Shown piece after piece: positions 63,101 to 64,000 of a stretch of DNA of 64,000 nucleotides (the first letter of the stretch is position 1; every line of letters begins with the position of its first letter). Source of the stretch: Utricularia gibba (taxonomy: Eukaryota; Streptophyta; Magnoliopsida; Lamiales; Lentibulariaceae); assembly GCA_002189035.1 (NCBI GenBank), contig NEEC01000004.1, positions 3,286,001-3,350,000 on the forward strand. Reading direction: 5' to 3'. The translations under genes and the position numbers were made by a program. Under the pieces are notes generated by a model. It saw only the letters and a list, made by a program, of their open reading frames with translations, was not told the origin of the DNA and did no database searches.

Positions 63101-63657
63101 TTGGTGAGCAAAACAAATCAAACTTACGCTTCCATTTCTTGGATCTGATGCTGAGTGTGCCGATGATAACGCTTCTTCTTGCTCGGCCGATGATTTGGAT
63201 CTTTACCATCTTCGCCATCCATGATATCCGTACCTGATTTGCTCTCATACTCATCGTCTCCCGTTATCAAATCCAAATCATTCTCTGGAGCTTTATGGAG
63301 CTGTTTGTGGCTGCTTAGACTATCAAATATGCTCGGCTGAAACATTCCCCCCGCAGACGCCACTGAAAAAACAAAAGATACTTCGGTAAGCCAAAAGGCT
63401 ACATTTTTTATTTCTTGAGTGAAACTGTAAAAAGCTGCTAACTTTGAGCTCGAGATCTTATTCGGATATGTGGTAACTTTTTTTTCAATTAACCCTAGTG
63501 GTAAAAAGTGTTAAAAAAGAAAGGGCTTTGGCTTAGGGAGCATTCAAATATACAAACAGCAGAGTAGGTTTACCGAAATTTTTAAAAAAAATTGTGCGCC
63601 TATACACGTGCTTGAAACTTGAAAGGGAGCTCACTCACCGGAGGAAGGCCGATGCAT
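60147..63657 (-). CDS. Class IV HD-Zip transcription factor with START domain (PDF2/ATML1/HDG2 type), complete gene
   Basis: Nuclear transcription factor of the family controlling epidermal identity. Exons from the start: 63657-63639, 63362-63128, 62779-62662, 62553-62365, 62282-61845, 61755-61654, 61562-61362, 61281-61110, 61028-60757, 60685-60590, 60512-60147. All phases fit, giving 735 aa. The homeodomain is at 68-124 (KKKRYHRH to [10 protein letters not shown]). The zipper-loop-zipper follows with the redox-type CPNCGG loop at 158-163 and [16 protein letters not shown] begins near 249 ([20 protein letters not shown]). The C-terminal homology region follows ([46 protein letters not shown]). 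The first exon codes only six residues and part of a seventh; Met13 at 63326 is an alternative start. The linker before TSPEGRK is short for the family. I could not decide among the PDF2, ATML1 and HDG2 branches. Confidence 0.94.
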
Positions 63658-64000
63658 TAGTTGGCGGGATAGCTTCTCCGGTCGCTCGGAAAGTTCAACG
63701 ATATTGATATATCTAAAGACCTACTTGGGTTTTGAACGATGAGAAGATTCCTTGTATCTGCTTTTTTCTTCCCCACTTTTTGTTTTCATATGCGGTTTCA
63801 AAGTGCAAAAAAAAAAAAAAAAAAGAGAATTCACTATCTTGCGCCCAAAAGACTAGAAGGAGAAAACAAACGCTTTGACATTACTCAAAAAGCCTGCTCG
63901 TTCTTCACTACCCACAAGTGAAAGCTGCCCAATCCACACAAAGAAACAAAACATAAAACCACCCGCAGAAACCCTAACGGATCATCATCAGAAGATCAGG
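63658..64000 (-). promoter_or_regulatory. 5' flank of the HD-Zip IV gene (leader and possible promoter, cut by the window end)
   Basis: Holds an A18 run near 63807-63824 and no clear TATA box. The transcription start may lie beyond the window. No L1-box (TAAATGYA) was found in this short stretch. Confidence 0.3.

Noticed and set aside
63361-63363. GTG as a non-ATG start codon of the HD-Zip gene
   Set aside because: The apparent codon spans the CAG splice acceptor; its G belongs to the intron. The real codon is formed with the last base of exon 1.

Overview
The window is nuclear DNA of a flowering plant. Its four intact genes are split by GT..AG introns and belong to plant families, and the spaces between them are AT-rich and full of decayed plant transposons. 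The species cannot be named from sequence alone. The GC-rich 3' exons of the starch synthase and homeobox genes beside AT-rich introns would suit several lineages, including non-grass monocots, but this is a weak inference.

Layout. 1-3.1 kb: AT-rich DNA without a gene. 3.4-10.6 kb (+): complete starch synthase III gene, 17 coding exons, three starch-binding modules and a GT5 catalytic domain. 10.6-16.0 kb: AT-rich spacer with an (ATT)15 microsatellite, degenerate repeats and a PIF/Harbinger transposase fossil. 16.3-18.2 kb (+): complete Derlin gene, six exons. 19.4-29.0 kb: a nest of mobile elements. An old Copia element (+) is split by a second, reversed Copia element with both LTRs and a GGGAG target duplication, and again by a 1.76 kb insertion with an 8-9 bp target duplication. 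29.8-35.7 kb (-): complete patatin-type phospholipase A I gene with LRR, ARM and patatin regions, 18 exons. 36.6-57.9 kb: Gypsy debris. It holds an Athila-like element with 5' LTR, tRNA-Asp-type primer site, gag, pol and env-like region (all interrupted), several LTRs of a second family, two solo LTRs with target duplications, a reversed Athila-type ORF and a second Harbinger fossil. 60.1-63.7 kb (-): complete class IV HD-Zip START gene, 11 coding exons.

The four genes are unrelated housekeeping or regulatory genes: starch synthesis in plastids, ER-associated degradation, lipid acyl hydrolysis, and epidermal transcription control. They do not form a pathway or cluster. The spliced models were built by hand from GT..AG sites, phase and family alignment. 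All four close in frame, giving 1146, 244, 1344 and 735 residues. I found no tRNA, rRNA, CRISPR or bacterial-type system, and nothing I would call a new biological system. The most informative signals are the nested insertions with readable target duplications, the TA..TA LTR termini of the inner Copia element, and the solo LTR that cleanly splits a Harbinger reading frame.
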